DNA of 64,000 nt, taken from assembly GCA_017847885.1 (NCBI GenBank), contig JAGAUA010000055.1, positions 62,001 through 126,000 of the forward strand, in the 5' to 3' direction. Positions 17,652 to 25,932 of this stretch are shown here, one piece after another. A program made the position numbers and the translations under genes. Numbering within the stretch: the stretch's first letter is position 1; each line of letters starts with the position of its first letter. The notes under the pieces were generated by a model, which was not told the origin of the DNA, searched no databases, and saw nothing but the letters and a program-made list of their open reading frames with translations. The DNA is from Oscillospiraceae bacterium (GTDB lineage Bacteria > Bacillota > Clostridia > Oscillospirales > Ruminococcaceae).

Positions 17652-18980
17652 TTATTGACCTTTCATGTACCCCTCAAACGCTTCCAGCGCTCTGTCGGCA
17701 ATGACCTGATAGCGTTCCTGCTTGTCCTTTATGCGCACGCCGATTTCGGGGAGTATTCCCATATTCGCCCCCATGGGCTGGAAATTCTCCACGGTCTCGT
17801 CGGAAATATACCTTGCCAGCGCGCCTATCATTGTTTCCTGCGGAAGAATAAGCGTATCCTTATTCTGCAACCTCCGCGCCATGTTCAGACCTGCCATAAT
17901 GCCGCTTGCCGCCGACTCCATGTACCCCTCAACGCCCGTTATCTGTCCTGCAAAGAAAAGATTTTTCCGCGCTTTGAGGGAAAAGTCGCCGCACAGCACC
18001 TTGGGCGAATTGATAAACGAGTTGCGGTGCATTACGCCGTACCGCACAAATTCCGCATTGGCAAGTCCGGGTATCATCGAAAAGACACGCTTCTGCTCGC
18101 CGAATTTCAGATTTGTCTGAAAACCGACAATGTTATAGAGCGTGCCGCCGCTGTTCTCCTTGCGAAGCTGTACGACAGCATAGGGACGTTTTCCCGTCAC
18201 GGGGTCGTTCAGTCCAACAGGTTTCATCGCACCGTAGCGCATGGTTTCCTCGCCGCGCTTTGCAAGCACTTCGATTGGCATACAGCCCTCATACACAGTA
18301 AAATCGTCTCCGCCTTTCGGCTTCTGCACGTCAAACTCGTGAAGCGGCGCGGACTCCGCATTTTTCAGCTCATTCCAGAAATCGAGGTACTCCTCCTTTG
18401 TGAACGGGCAGTTGATGTAGTCGTCATCGCCCCTGCCGTAACGTGCCGCAAAGAAAATTCTGTCCTTGTCCAGCGACTCGTAGGTAACAATAGGCGCCGC
18501 CGCGTCGTGAAAGCTGAGGTATCCTCCGCAGAGCTTTTCAATACTCTCGGCAAGCCCTCCCGAAGTAAGCGGCCCCGTTGCGATAATGACGTTCCCGTCG
18601 GGAATTTCGGTGACCTCACCGCACTTCACGGTAATGTTCGGCTCGGACTTGATTTTCTCCGTCACAAAGTCGGAAAAATTCTCCCTGTCAACAGCAAGCG
18701 CGCCGCCTGCCGGGACTTTGGTCTCCTCGGCGCATGGCACGGTCAGCGAGCCAAGCCTGCGCATTTCCTCTTTGAGAAGTCCTGCCGCAGAATTGATGCG
18801 CGAAGCTTTCAGCGAATTGGAACAGACAAGCTCCGCAAAGCCGTTGTATTTGTGCGCAGGGGTGAATTTCACGGGCTTCATTTCCCACAAGTCCACCCGA
18901 AAGCCTGCCTTTGCAAGCTGCCAAGCCGCCTCGCAGCCTGCAAGTCCTGCGCCTATTACGGTTATTTTTTTATCGTTCAA
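17652..18980 (-). CDS. trmFO: Folate-dependent tRNA-U54 methyltransferase TrmFO
   Basis: FAD- and methylenetetrahydrofolate-dependent enzyme that makes ribothymidine at position 54 of tRNA. The N-terminal dinucleotide motif VIGAGLAGCEAAWQLA is at about 8-23, with GGALAVDRENFS and the C-terminal FFAGQITGVEGYMESAASG typical of the family. The start is a TTG at 18980 with CGGAG 7 nt upstream; 442 aa is normal. It overlaps the end of the GNAT gene by 11 bp, and follows topA and dprA as in many Firmicutes. Confidence 0.96.
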   Translation of the reverse strand: MNDKKITVIGAGLAGCEAAWQLAKAGFRVDLWEMKPVKFTPAHKYNGFAELVCSNSLKASRINSAAGLLKEEMRRLGSLTVPCAEETKVPAGGALAVDRENFSDFVTEKIKSEPNITVKCGEVTEIPDGNVIIATGPLTSGGLAESIEKLCGGYLSFHDAAAPIVTYESLDKDRIFFAARYGRGDDDYINCPFTKEEYLDFWNELKNAESAPLHEFDVQKPKGGDDFTVYEGCMPIEVLAKRGEETMRYGAMKPVGLNDPVTGKRPYAVVQLRKENSGGTLYNIVGFQTNLKFGEQKRVFSMIPGLANAEFVRYGVMHRNSFINSPKVLCGDFSLKARKNLFFAGQITGVEGYMESAASGIMAGLNMARRLQNKDTLILPQETMIGALARYISDETVENFQPMGANMGILPEIGVRIKDKQERYQVIADRALEAFEGYMKGQ

Positions 18981-19476
18981 TTTTATTCTCCGTTTTTAAC
19001 TTTTTGAAAAATGTATAACTCATCATTTTTAAGCCGTCTCCCGTCACGCTTTCAGAGCGTTCGGCGATTTCATATCCGCACCTTTTATACAGACTTTGAG
19101 CAGCGGAATTATCCTCCGTTGTGCGTATTCCCACAGAAATAAAGCCTCTATCAGAAGCATATTCCTCAAAAAATGAAACAGCCGCCTTGCCAAGTCCTTT
19201 TCGCTGATGTTCGGGAGCTACTGCAAGCATTGACAGCCACGCGGTATCTTTTCCGTCAAGACCGTTTATTTTAAGCCAGCCGGCAGGCTTATCCTTAAAA
19301 AACAATATAAAATGCTTTTCGTCGGTATCGTTTTTCCAATATTTTCTGTAAACGTCAAGCCACTCGTCATAGGAAAGCTTTTCGTTGTGCAGAGCCGCAA
19401 GTATGCTTTCATTATTTAGCAAATCCGCCAAAAAGCGCATATCTTTTTCTTCAAGCCCACAAAATCTTATCATCAT
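18970..19476 (-). CDS. GNAT-family N-acetyltransferase
   Basis: 168-residue GNAT protein. The acetyl-CoA binding segment is VAPEHQRKGLGKAAV (about 92-106), followed by the common NSAAQSLYKRCGYEIAERSE block. The substrate is not predictable; it is not the RimI type. It is wedged between topA (4-bp overlap, ATGA) and trmFO (11-bp overlap), so it is translationally coupled to both. This insertion into the usual topA-trmFO pair is the only unusual point. Confidence 0.88.
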   Translation of the reverse strand: MMIRFCGLEEKDMRFLADLLNNESILAALHNEKLSYDEWLDVYRKYWKNDTDEKHFILFFKDKPAGWLKINGLDGKDTAWLSMLAVAPEHQRKGLGKAAVSFFEEYASDRGFISVGIRTTEDNSAAQSLYKRCGYEIAERSESVTGDGLKMMSYTFFKKLKTENKIER

Positions 19477-21557
19477 TTCTCCTTTTTAATAGCAACCTCG
19501 TAGCCGCAGCCGTCCTTCAAGCAGAACATCTTTCCGCCCTTTTTGAACAGAGTTGTGCCGTCGTTGCACTTGGGGCACTTGTCGGAAACGGGGGTATCCC
19601 ACGTCATAAAATCGCAGGTCGGATTATCCTCGCAGCCGAAATATTTCTTGCCCTTTTTGGATTTTTTCTGCAATACCTTTTTGTGGCACTTAGGGCAAAC
19701 GCCGCCCGTGTCCTTGATAATGCGCTTGGTGTTGGTGCAGTCGGGGAAACCGCTGCACGCAAGGAATTTGCCGAAGCGTCCAATCTTGATGACCATGGGC
19801 TTTCCGCAGACCTCGCATACCTCGTTTGTCTCCTCGTCGGGGACCTTTACGCGCTTGCCGTCCATAGCCTTTTCAGCCTTTTCGAGGGTCTCGGAAAAAT
19901 CGCTGTAAAACTCGCTGAGAGTATCCACCCAATTCATTTCTCCGACCTCAATGCGGTCAAGGTTGCTTTCCATATTTGCAGTAAATTTCGAGTCCACGAT
20001 ATGCTTGAAATGCTGCTTCATAAGGTCGGTAGTGACCTCACCCAAACCCGTAGGACGAAGCTGCTTTCCGTCGCGCTCAACGTAAAAACGGTTAATGATT
20101 GTTGAGATAGTCGGTGCATAAGTTGACGGACGTCCGATGCCGTTTTCTTCAAGAGCCTTGATGAGAGTCGCCTCGGTATAGCGCGCAGGGGGCTGGGTGA
20201 AATGCTGGTGCCCCTCAATATTTTTAAGCTTCAGCACGTCTCCCGTTTCGATGTTGGGAAGCACCTTGCCCTCTTCCTCGTTTTTGGATTCCTCATAAAG
20301 CACGGTAAAGCCGTCAAACTTTACGGAGAAGCCCGTTGCCCTGAAATTGCAGCCGTTTGCATCAATGTCCACCGACACCGTATCAAGTACGGCGTTAGCC
20401 ATCTGGCTTGCGATAAAGCGCTCCCAAATAAGCTTGTAAAGCTTGTACTGCTCGGTGGTAAGACTGTCCTTTACGCGCTCGGGGGTAATTCCCGGCATGG
20501 ACGGTCTTATCGCTTCGTGAGCGTCCTGAGCGTTGGATTTGGATTTATAGATTTTCGGCGTTGTGGGAACATAGTTCTTGCCGTAGGTCTCGTTGATGTA
20601 ATCATATGCCGCAGCCCTTGCCTCGTCGGAGATACGCAGGCTGTCGGTTCTCATGTATGTGATAAGACCGACCGCACCCATTCCCTCGATGTCAACGCCT
20701 TCGTAAAGAGTCTGTGCAGCTTTCATGGTTTTCGCCGCCGCAAAGCCAAGCTTTTTGGAAGCCTCCTGCTGCATTGTGGAAGTGGTAAACGGAGGTGCAG
20801 GGGACTTTCTGCGGACGGATTTTTTCACGTCTGTGACCTTGTACTCCGCACCCTCTATCCGCTTAAGTACCGCGTCTGTTTCCGCCTGTGAGTGAAGCTC
20901 GGTCTTCTCGCCGTTTATGCCCGTAAAGGAAGCGTCAAACTGCTTCTTTGATGAGGGCGCAGTCATTTTCGCGTCGATAGACCAATACTCCTCGGGCTTG
21001 AAGCTGTTTATCTGCTTTTCGCGGTCAACGATAAGGGATACCGCAACAGACTGCACCCGTCCTGCCGAAAGACCGCGGCGAACTTTTTTCCAAAGGAACG
21101 GCGACAGCTTGTAACCCACGATTCTATCCAAAATACGGCGCGCCTGCTGCGCGTTTACAAGGTCGATGTCGATGGAACGGGGGTGCGCCATACCGTTCTG
21201 CACGCCTGTTTTCGTTATCTCGTTAAAGGTCACGCGGTTGTTCTCGTCAAGGGGCAGGTCAAGCATCTGCGCAAGGTGCCACGAAATAGCCTCTCCCTCG
21301 CGGTCGGGGTCAGTCGCAAGGTACACGAAATCCGACTTTTTCGCCTCTTTTTTAAGGCTTGCGATAAGCTCTTCCTTGCCCTTGATATCGGTGTAAACGG
21401 GGGTAAATCCGTTGTCCACATCAACGCTCAGCTTTGATTTGGGCAGGTCGCGGACGTGTCCCATTGAGGCAACTACCTCGTATCCGTTTCCAAGGTATTT
21501 TTTTATTGTTTTCGCTTTTGCAGGCGACTCAACAATTACAAGTTTTGACATTTTCAT
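19473..21557 (-). CDS. topA: DNA topoisomerase I
   Basis: Type IA enzyme that relaxes negative supercoils. Toprim begins LVIVESPAKAKTIKKYLG and holds ATDPDREGEAISWHL; the active-site tyrosine is in GLITYMRTDSLRIS (about residue 305); GIGRPSTYAPTI follows. Three C-terminal Cys4 zinc modules are visible (CEVCGKPM...CSGFPDC, CPKCHKKV...C, CPKCNDGT...CLKDGC). Length 694 aa. Two in-frame ATGs (21557 and 21551) share one SD, AAAGGA; either may be used. Upstream neighbour is dprA. Confidence 0.97.
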   Translation of the reverse strand: MKMSKLVIVESPAKAKTIKKYLGNGYEVVASMGHVRDLPKSKLSVDVDNGFTPVYTDIKGKEELIASLKKEAKKSDFVYLATDPDREGEAISWHLAQMLDLPLDENNRVTFNEITKTGVQNGMAHPRSIDIDLVNAQQARRILDRIVGYKLSPFLWKKVRRGLSAGRVQSVAVSLIVDREKQINSFKPEEYWSIDAKMTAPSSKKQFDASFTGINGEKTELHSQAETDAVLKRIEGAEYKVTDVKKSVRRKSPAPPFTTSTMQQEASKKLGFAAAKTMKAAQTLYEGVDIEGMGAVGLITYMRTDSLRISDEARAAAYDYINETYGKNYVPTTPKIYKSKSNAQDAHEAIRPSMPGITPERVKDSLTTEQYKLYKLIWERFIASQMANAVLDTVSVDIDANGCNFRATGFSVKFDGFTVLYEESKNEEEGKVLPNIETGDVLKLKNIEGHQHFTQPPARYTEATLIKALEENGIGRPSTYAPTISTIINRFYVERDGKQLRPTGLGEVTTDLMKQHFKHIVDSKFTANMESNLDRIEVGEMNWVDTLSEFYSDFSETLEKAEKAMDGKRVKVPDEETNEVCEVCGKPMVIKIGRFGKFLACSGFPDCTNTKRIIKDTGGVCPKCHKKVLQKKSKKGKKYFGCEDNPTCDFMTWDTPVSDKCPKCNDGTTLFKKGGKMFCLKDGCGYEVAIKKEK

Positions 21558-21601
21558 TCAATCCTTTCAATCTATGAAAATCCGCTTCGCGGAATACAAC
21601 G

Positions 21602-22813
21602 CTAATTTGCGGTATAGCTGCTGCCTGCCCCCGACTGCACGGCTCCATCAAGCTCAAGGTCGGTAAGCAGCATAAGCACGTCGGAAATGTCCTTTCCGCA
21701 CATTTGCGCAATTTCATCGGCAAGCAAAGCCCTGTCCGATTTTTTCAAAATGCCGTAAATCTCCGCTTCCTCCCCGTCCAGCAAGGAAGCGTCAAAGCTT
21801 TCCGTTTTCTCGCTTTTCTCCGGGTCAGCCGTTTCAGCTTCGGCATACGGGTCTATCTTCATAGCCTGCTTGTAAGTCTTTCCCGTGCCTTCCTTGGGAA
21901 GCTCCGCAGGCATTGCCGTTCGTGCATTTGATAGTTTATGTCCGTAATTTTCATAATATTCATACACAATATCCCTGATACCGCAAAGGCAAACCGCCCC
22001 GTCACGTATCAAAGCAACATTGCCGCCGTAACGTCTGTCGAACAGGTCGTGGGGAGCTATAACGAATATGTCCTTGCCCTGGGCAAGAGCAAGATTTGCC
22101 GTGCTTAGCGCACCGCTTTTTTCGGAAGCCTCGGCAACAACAGTACCCAAAGAAAGTCCAGACAAAATCCTGTTTCTTGCAGGAAATGAGATCTTGCTTC
22201 CTGCCGCCTTGGGAAAATATTCGGAAATAAACAGCCCGTTCTCCTCTATCCTGCTTCTGTATACGGCGTTTTCTTTGGGGTAATCGTAATCCAGACCGCA
22301 GCCCAGCACGGCAATTGTTTTTCCGCCGTTTGACACAGCGGAAAGATGCGCGGTAATATCAATGCCCACCGCAAAGCCGCTGACTATCGTTATGCCGAAG
22401 CTGCAAAGCTCCTTGACCAGCGCCGAAGTCACCTTTACGCTGTAATCCGAGGGCTTTCGCGTGCCCACAACGGAAATGCTGAAATCATTTTCAAGGCACT
22501 TCAAATCGCCGCGGCAGAACAGCACCGCAGGCGGATTATATATGCACCGAAGCCGCTCGGGATACAGCTCGTCATCATAAGTGAGTATGTATATCCCGTG
22601 CTTTTCGCAGTAGGAAATTATCTCGTCTATCTGCTCGGGGTGAACTCTAGCAGCGTTTCTGCGCTCCCTTTCGCTCAGCAGCTCCGACCTCGGCAGCATT
22701 TCCGCCGCCTCGGAAACCGACCGGAACTCCGGTATAACGTCCCATATGCGGTTGTTTCCGCAACCGAAGCAGCTTACTTTCCAAAGCCAATCAAAAACAT
22801 TCTGTCTGTCCAC
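21602..22813 (-). CDS. dprA: DNA-processing protein DprA (Smf)
   Basis: Loads RecA onto incoming single-stranded DNA during transformation. The Rossmann core is at about 90-300: SVVGTRKPSDYS, SGFAVGIDITAHLSAVSNGGKTIAVLG is split across two conserved blocks, and FPARNRILSGLS. An N-terminal SAM-like region and a C-terminal winged-helix (about 340-400) flank it, separated by an acidic linker. Start is GTG at 22813 with GAGAGGAG 8 nt upstream. Gene order dprA-topA is common. Together with the ComEA-like protein at 31,063 it is the only competence-related gene here. Confidence 0.95.
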   Translation of the reverse strand: MDRQNVFDWLWKVSCFGCGNNRIWDVIPEFRSVSEAAEMLPRSELLSERERRNAARVHPEQIDEIISYCEKHGIYILTYDDELYPERLRCIYNPPAVLFCRGDLKCLENDFSISVVGTRKPSDYSVKVTSALVKELCSFGITIVSGFAVGIDITAHLSAVSNGGKTIAVLGCGLDYDYPKENAVYRSRIEENGLFISEYFPKAAGSKISFPARNRILSGLSLGTVVAEASEKSGALSTANLALAQGKDIFVIAPHDLFDRRYGGNVALIRDGAVCLCGIRDIVYEYYENYGHKLSNARTAMPAELPKEGTGKTYKQAMKIDPYAEAETADPEKSEKTESFDASLLDGEEAEIYGILKKSDRALLADEIAQMCGKDISDVLMLLTDLELDGAVQSGAGSSYTAN

Positions 22814-22831
22814 GCGGTCTGCTCCTCTCAG

Positions 22832-23623
22832 TTATTTCATAAGCTCCCACATTATAATTCCTGCCGCCATTGCAGCGTTCAGAGAATTTACGTTGCCCTG
22901 CATTTTTATGGTCAGCCTTTCGCTGCACATTTCGCTGACTTCCTTGGGAAGCCCGTTTCCCTCGTTGCCGATAAGCACCGCGCCGCCCCGTGAAAAATCG
23001 CAGCTTGTGAGCGAAACCGCGTCGCTGTCCACAACCGCGGCAAAGGTGGGTATACCCTGCTTTTCAAACTCGGGAAAGTCCCTTTCAAAATCAATTTCGG
23101 ACACATTCAGCCTGAAAATGCTGCCCATCGTGGAGCGTATCACCTTGGGATTATACAGGTCGCAGCAATCCGCCAGAAAGACCGCGTCCACTCCCACCGC
23201 GTCAGCAGTACGGATAATCGTACCCAGATTACCGGGGTCCTGCAAGGAATGAAGCAGCAGATATTTTCCCCCGTTTCTTATTGTATCAGAAAAAGCGGGT
23301 TTGTCAAGCATACCGCATACAGCAAAGATACCCTGAGGATTATCCGTATCGGAAAATTTGTCCCCGAATTCATCGGGTATCAAAAAGGAATTCACACCGT
23401 CACGCTCAAGAAAATCCAATGCTTCACCATGCTGTGAAAGCTTTTTATAGCAATCCTCCGTCACAAAAACAGAGTGAAGCTCTGCATTTTCTTTTACAGC
23501 GTCCTCGATAAGGCGCACGCCCTCAAGCACAAACAAGCCGTTTTCCCGACGGTATTTTTTCCCCGACAAAAGCTTTCTGTAAAGCTTGACGGACGGGTTA
23601 TCCTTCGACGTGATCTTCTGCAT
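22832..23623 (-). CDS. SpoU-family 23S rRNA 2'-O-methyltransferase (RlmB/TrmH-like)
   Basis: 263-residue SPOUT methyltransferase. An N-terminal substrate-binding region (VLEGVRLIEDAV) precedes the knot domain with motif 1 LHSLQDPGNLGTIIRTADAVG split as usual, motif 2 VLIGNEGNGLPKEV and motif 3 MQGNVNSLNAAMAAGI. This is the Firmicutes protein commonly called TrmH/RlmB; which rRNA nucleotide it modifies is uncertain. The open frame extends to 23830, but the ATG at 23623 has a perfect AAGGAGG 7 nt upstream; the extra 69 codons lie inside the inverted-repeat element upstream. Confidence 0.92.
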   Translation of the reverse strand: MQKITSKDNPSVKLYRKLLSGKKYRRENGLFVLEGVRLIEDAVKENAELHSVFVTEDCYKKLSQHGEALDFLERDGVNSFLIPDEFGDKFSDTDNPQGIFAVCGMLDKPAFSDTIRNGGKYLLLHSLQDPGNLGTIIRTADAVGVDAVFLADCCDLYNPKVIRSTMGSIFRLNVSEIDFERDFPEFEKQGIPTFAAVVDSDAVSLTSCDFSRGGAVLIGNEGNGLPKEVSEMCSERLTIKMQGNVNSLNAAMAAGIIMWELMK

Positions 23624-23642
23624 AACGTGCCTCCTTATGATA

Positions 23643-23814
23643 GGCAATACCGCATAATTATTGCCGTACAGATGCGCAGTCAGATTTTTCGTCAGATTGT
23701 ATAGAAATTTCGCAGGCAGGCTGGCGCCTGTCAAGAAATTTCTGTGCAAGATGACGGAAAATATGCAAGCATATGTGCGACAAAGGCGATAGCCGTTAAT
23801 TGTGCGGTATTGCC
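23643..23814. mobile_element. MITE-like inverted-repeat element
   Basis: Terminal inverted repeats GGCAATACCGCATAATTA (23643-23660) and its complement ending at 23814 match at 17 of 18 positions. Inside, AGAAATTTC (23703-23711) pairs with GAAATTTCT (23735-23743), and ATTTTTCGTCA pairs with TGACGGAAAAT, so the whole 172 bp can fold as one imperfect hairpin. No coding capacity. It lies between the rRNA methylase and the rplT terminator. Confidence 0.75.
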
Positions 23815-23826
23815 ATTGTATAAATC

Positions 23827-23859
23827 GCAAAAAGTCAGAAGCAAAAATTCACTTCTGAC
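23827..23859 (-). terminator. Rho-independent terminator of the infC-rpmI-rplT operon
   Basis: On the minus strand GTCAGAAG, a 10-nt loop, CTTCTGAC, then TTTTTG. It lies 18 bp past the rplT stop. Confidence 0.88.
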
Positions 23860-23876
23860 CTTTAAGCAATTTTCAA

Positions 23877-24230
23877 TTAAAGAGCAGCCTTTGCCTTCTC
23901 TGTGAGAGCTGTGAAGCCTGCAGCATCATTGATAGCGATCTCGGAAAGCATCTTTCTGTTGAGAGTAACGCCAGCCTTCTTAAGACCGTTCATGAATGTA
24001 GAATAGTTCATGCCGTTCATCTTGCAAGCTGCGGAAATTCTTGTGATCCAGAGCTTTCTGAAATCACGCTTCTTGAGACGTCTGCTCACATAAGCGTAGT
24101 TGCCGGATTTCATAACGGCTTCCTTAGCCATCTTGAAATGCTTGCTCTTAGCGCCCCAGTAACCCTTAGCAAGCTTTAATGTTTTATTTCTTCTCTTACG
24201 AGTAGCCATTGCTCCCTTAACACGAGCCAT
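23877..24230 (-). CDS. rplT: Large-subunit ribosomal protein L20 (bL20)
   Basis: 117-residue rRNA-binding protein needed for early 50S assembly. It has the typical basic N-terminal arm ([15 protein letters not shown]) and the globular [17 protein letters not shown] and [11 protein letters not shown] blocks. In Firmicutes L20 also represses its own operon by binding the infC leader; a candidate leader is present at 25058-25231. Last gene of the infC-rpmI-rplT transcript. Confidence 0.98.
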   Translation of the reverse strand: MARVKGAMATRKRRNKTLKLAKGYWGAKSKHFKMAKEAVMKSGNYAYVSRRLKKRDFRKLWITRISAACKMNGMNYSTFMNGLKKAGVTLNRKMLSEIAINDAAGFTALTEKAKAAL

Positions 24231-24277
24231 AATCTTTTACCTCCGTTTAATTAGTTTTGATGTACAGCCGTTACCTA

Positions 24278-24475
24278 TTATTTGTAAGGGATAAGCTGCT
24301 TTACTGTTGCGGTGTTTGCAGAGCCTGTGTAACCTGCTGCTCTGTTGATTCTCTTACGCTTTGTAGCCTTCTGAGTGAGTCTGTGACGTCTGTTGGTCTT
24401 CTGGTACTTAACCATACCACTCTTAGTGAGCTTAAAGCGCTTTTTTGCGCCGGAATGTGTCTTCTGCTTTGGCAT
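24278..24475 (-). CDS. rpmI: Large-subunit ribosomal protein L35 (bL35)
   Basis: 65-residue basic protein beginning [16 protein letters not shown], with the family's [13 protein letters not shown] central block. It lies 42 bp after infC and 47 bp before rplT, with GGAGG ahead of its ATG; the order is conserved throughout Firmicutes. Confidence 0.98.
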   Translation of the reverse strand: MPKQKTHSGAKKRFKLTKSGMVKYQKTNRRHRLTQKATKRKRINRAAGYTGSANTATVKQLIPYK

Positions 24476-24517
24476 AATATATCCTCCTTTAATTTAGACA
24501 AGAACTGTCCTTGCTAT

Positions 24518-25057
24518 TTATTTTGAAGCCTTTGGCGAAACGAACATAACAAGTGCCCGTCCCTCCATTTTGCACGGCTTTTCAACTGTACCTGCCTCCG
24601 CGCAAGCCTCCTTGAACTTTTCAAGAAGCTCCTCTCCCAAATGAGGATGAGCAATAGCGCGCTTTCTGAAACGGACGGAAACCTTGAGCTTGTCGCCTGA
24701 TTTCAGAAACTTTATTGCCTGATTTACCTTGGTATTGAAGTCGTTTGTGTCGATAGTGGAGAACATTCTGATCTCCTTGATCTCAACGACCTTCTGATTT
24801 TTTCTTGCTTCCTTTTCGCGTTTGCTCTGCTCGAAAACATACTTGCCGTAGTCCATGATCTTACATACGGGAGGTTCGGCCTGTGGCGCGATCTTGACTA
24901 AATCGAACTCTTTTTCCTCCGCAAGCTTCAATGCGTCCTTTGTAAGCATAACTCCGAGCTGTGTTCCGTCATTGTCGATAACGCGTATTTCCTTGTCGCG
25001 AATTTCTTCATTGATCTGAACTTCTTTGCTGTTGCTGCCTATGGTAAGCACCCCCAT
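24518..25057 (-). CDS. infC: Translation initiation factor IF-3
   Basis: Binds 30S, prevents premature subunit joining and proofreads the start codon. The N-domain has QINEEIRDKEIRVIDNDGTQ and PVCKIMDYGKYVFE; the C-domain has KEIRMFSTIDTND and VRFRKRAIAHPHLG. The reading opens at ATG 25057, but that ATG directly follows a terminator U-tract and has no SD. The sixth codon, ATA at 25040-25042, has GGGGGTG six nt upstream and would give the usual family N-terminus. IF-3 genes often use rare start codons for autoregulation, so ATA may be the true start (174 aa). Confidence 0.96.
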   Translation of the reverse strand: MGVLTIGSNSKEVQINEEIRDKEIRVIDNDGTQLGVMLTKDALKLAEEKEFDLVKIAPQAEPPVCKIMDYGKYVFEQSKREKEARKNQKVVEIKEIRMFSTIDTNDFNTKVNQAIKFLKSGDKLKVSVRFRKRAIAHPHLGEELLEKFKEACAEAGTVEKPCKMEGRALVMFVSPKASK

Positions 25058-25095
25058 AAAATAAAAATGAGCGGAAACAGAACTGCTCCGCTCAT
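25058..25095 (-). terminator. Transcription attenuator directly before infC
   Basis: ATGAGCGGA pairs with TCCGCTCAT around a 11-nt loop, followed on the minus strand by TTTTTATTTT that runs into the first infC ATG. The position, upstream of the coding region, means read-through must be controlled. Confidence 0.85.
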
Positions 25096-25231
25096 ACCGA
25101 AATCATAACACCGCATACGCCTGTAAACCCCGGCGCAGCGTTATCCGAATCAAGTATTGACCATGCACGCCTTTGCGGCAAGGTGAGAACGGGATGTTCT
25201 GCTTTATTTTTCACGGCAAAATTGCCAACGC
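25096..25231 (-). promoter_or_regulatory. Probable L20-type leader of the infC operon
   Basis: Untranslated leader of roughly 135-170 nt between the promoter and the attenuator. It contains segments such as CAGAACATCCCGTTCTCACC and several GC-rich pairings. In Bacillus, L20 binds an rRNA-mimicking leader of infC and promotes termination; the position and terminator fit that scheme. The exact L20-binding pseudoknot was not modelled. Confidence 0.65.
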
Positions 25232-25236
25232 ATAAT

Positions 25237-25265
25237 ATTATACCCCGTCTTTTCTCATTTGTCAA
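25237..25265 (-). promoter_or_regulatory. Promoter of infC-rpmI-rplT
   Basis: TTGACA, exactly 17 bp, TATAAT on the minus strand: a perfect sigma-A consensus, about 170 bp upstream of infC. Confidence 0.9.
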
Positions 25266-25287
25266 TACCTTTTTGCAAATTTTTTTC

Positions 25288-25920
25288 TTATTCGTCCAAA
25301 TAAGGTTTTACCGCCGCTTCAATGCCGCCAATCCCGTTTACCGAAGGCACTTCCCTGTTGATTTTTCCGAAGCCGTAAGCCGCATGGATAAACGGTATCC
25401 CCGCAAAGTCCGACGCATTGCAGTCGCCTTGGGTATCACCTATATAAACCGCCCTGTCCAGCTTGTTTCTTTCGATTATGATACGGATATTCTCGCCCTT
25501 GCCCAAACCCGTTTCTCCGGGGCACTCGGTATCCGCAAAATATCCGCCCAGCCCGTAATACTCAAGGAAAAGTTCGATATATCCGCTTTGGCAGTTGCTA
25601 ACAATAAACAGCTTGTACTTTTCGGAAAGCCTTTTCAGCATATCCTCCAGCCCGTCGAAAAGCACACCGCCGTGTTTTTTGAGGTATGCGTACTCGTTCT
25701 TTCCGCACTCCGCCATTATCTCCATGCGCTGATTTTCGTCATATTCGGGAAGCATCATCGCTGCGATTTCCTCAAGAGTCTTGCCCATATAGCTGTGCAT
25801 ATCCTCAAGGGTATAGGTCCTGCCGACCCTGCTCTCAAGCACCTCGTTCCATGCGTGAAGCACCTCCTTGGAAGAATCCCAGAGCGTGCCGTCCAAATCA
25901 AAAATTATACCTTTATTCAT
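25288..25920 (-). CDS. HAD-superfamily phosphatase
   Basis: 210-residue haloacid-dehalogenase hydrolase. Motif I IIFDLDGTLWDSS holds the nucleophile Asp; motif II is in FIVSNCQ, motif III Lys in the GKGENIR region, and motif IV VYIGDTQGDCNASDFAGI. The helical cap between motifs I and II resembles phosphoglycolate phosphatase/beta-phosphoglucomutase-like proteins; the substrate is not known. It is 12 bp downstream of the membrane pseudo-peptidase gene and presumably shares its promoter. Confidence 0.88.
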   Translation of the reverse strand: MNKGIIFDLDGTLWDSSKEVLHAWNEVLESRVGRTYTLEDMHSYMGKTLEEIAAMMLPEYDENQRMEIMAECGKNEYAYLKKHGGVLFDGLEDMLKRLSEKYKLFIVSNCQSGYIELFLEYYGLGGYFADTECPGETGLGKGENIRIIIERNKLDRAVYIGDTQGDCNASDFAGIPFIHAAYGFGKINREVPSVNGIGGIEAAVKPYLDE

Positions 25921-25932
25921 GTGTATCTCCGA

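Noticed and set aside
16893..19007. 704-residue plus-strand open frame opposite plsX and trmFO
   Set aside because: Both minus-strand genes have full family motifs; the plus frame has no SD, domain or sensible composition.
23624..23830. Extension of the rRNA methylase by 69 N-terminal residues
   Set aside because: Encoded by the inverted-repeat element; AAGGAGG sits before the internal ATG at 23623.
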